From Gammaproteobacteria bacterium (GTDB lineage: Bacteria > Pseudomonadota > Gammaproteobacteria > Magnimaribacterales > TMED112): a DNA stretch of 7,633 nucleotides. Positions 6,549-7,633 of this stretch are shown here, in pieces; positions within the stretch are counted from its first letter, which is position 1, and the number at the start of each line of letters is the position of its first letter. The stretch is from NCBI GenBank assembly GCA_002727535.1, contig PBXH01000034.1, forward strand, positions 10,943-18,575, written 5' to 3'. The notes under the pieces were generated by a model. That model was not told where the DNA came from. It saw only the letters and a program-made list of their open reading frames with translations, and searched no databases. A program made the position numbers and the translations under genes.

Positions 6549-7633
6549 TTAGTCTTCTATAAGATCTGATATAAACTTTGCTCCGAAAGCAGCCATAGTC
6601 CAGCCTAAATGGCCATGACCAGAATTATAAAATACATTTTTTCTTTTGGATTCTTTCATTATTGGCACCATATCTGATGTCATTGGCCTTAAGCCTGCCC
6701 AAGTAATGAAGTTATCAGTGTTGATTTCAGGGAAACAATCATTAACCCATTCTACTAATGGTGTTATTCTTTCTTTTCTTATTTCTTTATTTTCTCCTGC
6801 TAATTCTGCAGTCCCAGCTACTCTAAGGCGATTTCCTAATCTGGATGAAACAATTTTACTATTATCATCTTTAATAGAGACATATGGAGCAGCGTTTCTT
6901 GAGGTTTCGTCATCCAGATCTATGGTAATTGAATAGCCTTTTACAGGATAAATTCTAAAATTATCTCCGAATTTGTTTCTAAATTCTTGAGTTTTTACTC
7001 CTGCACAAATAATAACTTTATCAAAGGCAATATCCTCTTTGTCTGTTGAAATTATTGGAGCATCTAGACCGTGTATATCTTTTACTTGTTCATTGAATCT
7101 AAATTTAACTCCATACTTAGATGACAAAACATTTCCAAGATTTACACAATATTTATGTATATCTCCAGAAGCGTCTGCTTCTGTATAAATACCTCCTGCC
7201 ACTACTTTATTTTTATTTAAAGCTGGCTCTACCTCAAAAACTTCTTCTTTTGACAATTCTTTCCATTCGCAACCTGTATTTTCGATCCAATCTTTTTTTG
7301 ATTTAGCTTTTTCAAAATCAGCAGTATTACCAAAAATCTGTATTGCTCCTTTTCTTGTTAGGTCAAAATCTATATTTTCATCTTCTGCAATTTGAAAATA
7401 TAACTCTCTAGACTTTACGGCTATTTCAAAAGCATTCTGAGAATTAATTTTGTATTTACCTGAGACAGAGGTATAGAAGAAATTTGCCATCCACATATAT
7501 TTTGAATATGTATCAGCTAAATCAAGAAAGTTTGGTACTGGATTGAATAATAATGGGGCATCTTGCTTAAACATCCACCCAATTCCCTTTTTTACGTTAT
7601 CCCATTTTGTCCACATTTCGGCACTAGAAGCAC
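6549..7633 (-). CDS. dadA: DadA-like D-amino acid dehydrogenase (FAD), N-terminus outside window
   Basis: FAD-dependent oxidoreductase resembling the D-amino acid dehydrogenase small subunit DadA, which oxidises D-alanine and similar D-amino acids to 2-oxo acids and passes electrons to the respiratory chain. The visible 361 codons include GWMFKQDAPLL near the left of the protein, VEPALNKNKVVAGGIYTEADASGDIHKY in the middle, the VYPVKGYSLTI-like run YPVKGYSITI, and the diagnostic C-terminus GLRPMTSDMVPIM and NSGHGHLGWTMAAFG. The frame stays open past the Met at 7616 to the window edge, reading ASSAEMW, which lines up with the ANAG region of E. coli DadA (432 residues). So about 55-60 residues, with the GxGxxG dinucleotide fold, lie outside. 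The usual SPGY after that point is replaced by WTKW, so substrate preference may differ. It precedes ampD and may feed on D-alanine from recycled peptides (inference). Confidence 0.88.
   Translation of the reverse strand, partial: ASSAEMWTKWDNVKKGIGWMFKQDAPLLFNPVPNFLDLADTYSKYMWMANFFYTSVSGKYKINSQNAFEIAVKSRELYFQIAEDENIDFDLTRKGAIQIFGNTADFEKAKSKKDWIENTGCEWKELSKEEVFEVEPALNKNKVVAGGIYTEADASGDIHKYCVNLGNVLSSKYGVKFRFNEQVKDIHGLDAPIISTDKEDIAFDKVIICAGVKTQEFRNKFGDNFRIYPVKGYSITIDLDDETSRNAAPYVSIKDDNSKIVSSRLGNRLRVAGTAELAGENKEIRKERITPLVEWVNDCFPEINTDNFITWAGLRPMTSDMVPIMKESKRKNVFYNSGHGHLGWTMAAFGAKFISDLIED

Noticed and set aside
7614..7616. Met at 7616 as the true start of the DadA-like protein
   Set aside because: The frame is open upstream to the window edge, the upstream residues align with DadA, and the FAD-binding fold would be missing.

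Overview
This is a compact, AT-rich stretch of bacterial chromosome made almost entirely of core genes. The encoded GroEL/GroES, AmpD, AmpG, DadA, CorB and S16 proteins look proteobacterial, most like Gammaproteobacteria. GroEL keeps the usual ATPase residues and a GGM-rich tail, and AmpD has the small cytoplasmic form. AT-richness, spacers mostly under 100 bp, overlapping genes and no mobile DNA suggest a free-living, streamlined, probably marine gammaproteobacterium such as the SAR86 group. That placement is inference from style, not from a marker-gene comparison.

Layout. The left edge holds the 5' part of rpsP (ribosomal protein bS16, minus strand) with a long charged C-terminal extension running off the window. 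A 101-bp divergent spacer leads to corB (plus strand), a CNNM/CBS/CorC-type inner-membrane ion transporter. corB meets, tail to tail and sharing a CTAG, a minus-strand gene for a six-helix membrane protein of the PuuD/Urate_ox_N family that lacks the cytochrome c domain. A strong symmetric terminator hairpin separates that gene from groES-groEL (minus strand), which has clear ribosome binding sites. Its promoter lies in the 3' end of the next gene. The right-hand 3.2 kb is a minus-strand cluster, dadA-like, ampD, then ampG fused to a VanZ-like domain, ending directly upstream of groES.

How the genes may work together. AmpG imports anhydro-muropeptides and AmpD removes their peptide, the classical cytoplasmic arm of peptidoglycan recycling. 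The DadA-like oxidoreductase could oxidise D-alanine released from those peptides, making a short route from cell-wall turnover to pyruvate and reducing power; this link is inferred from gene order. No terminator is visible between ampG and groES, so groESL may be read both from its own promoter and by read-through.

I see no CRISPR array, tRNA, rRNA, insertion sequence, phage gene or defence system. The most unusual items are the AmpG-VanZ fusion, the cytochrome-less PuuD-like gene in a convergent antisense arrangement with corB, the extended S16, and the groES promoter that joins a heat-shock-type -35 to a housekeeping-type -10. No gap between genes exceeds 300 bases.
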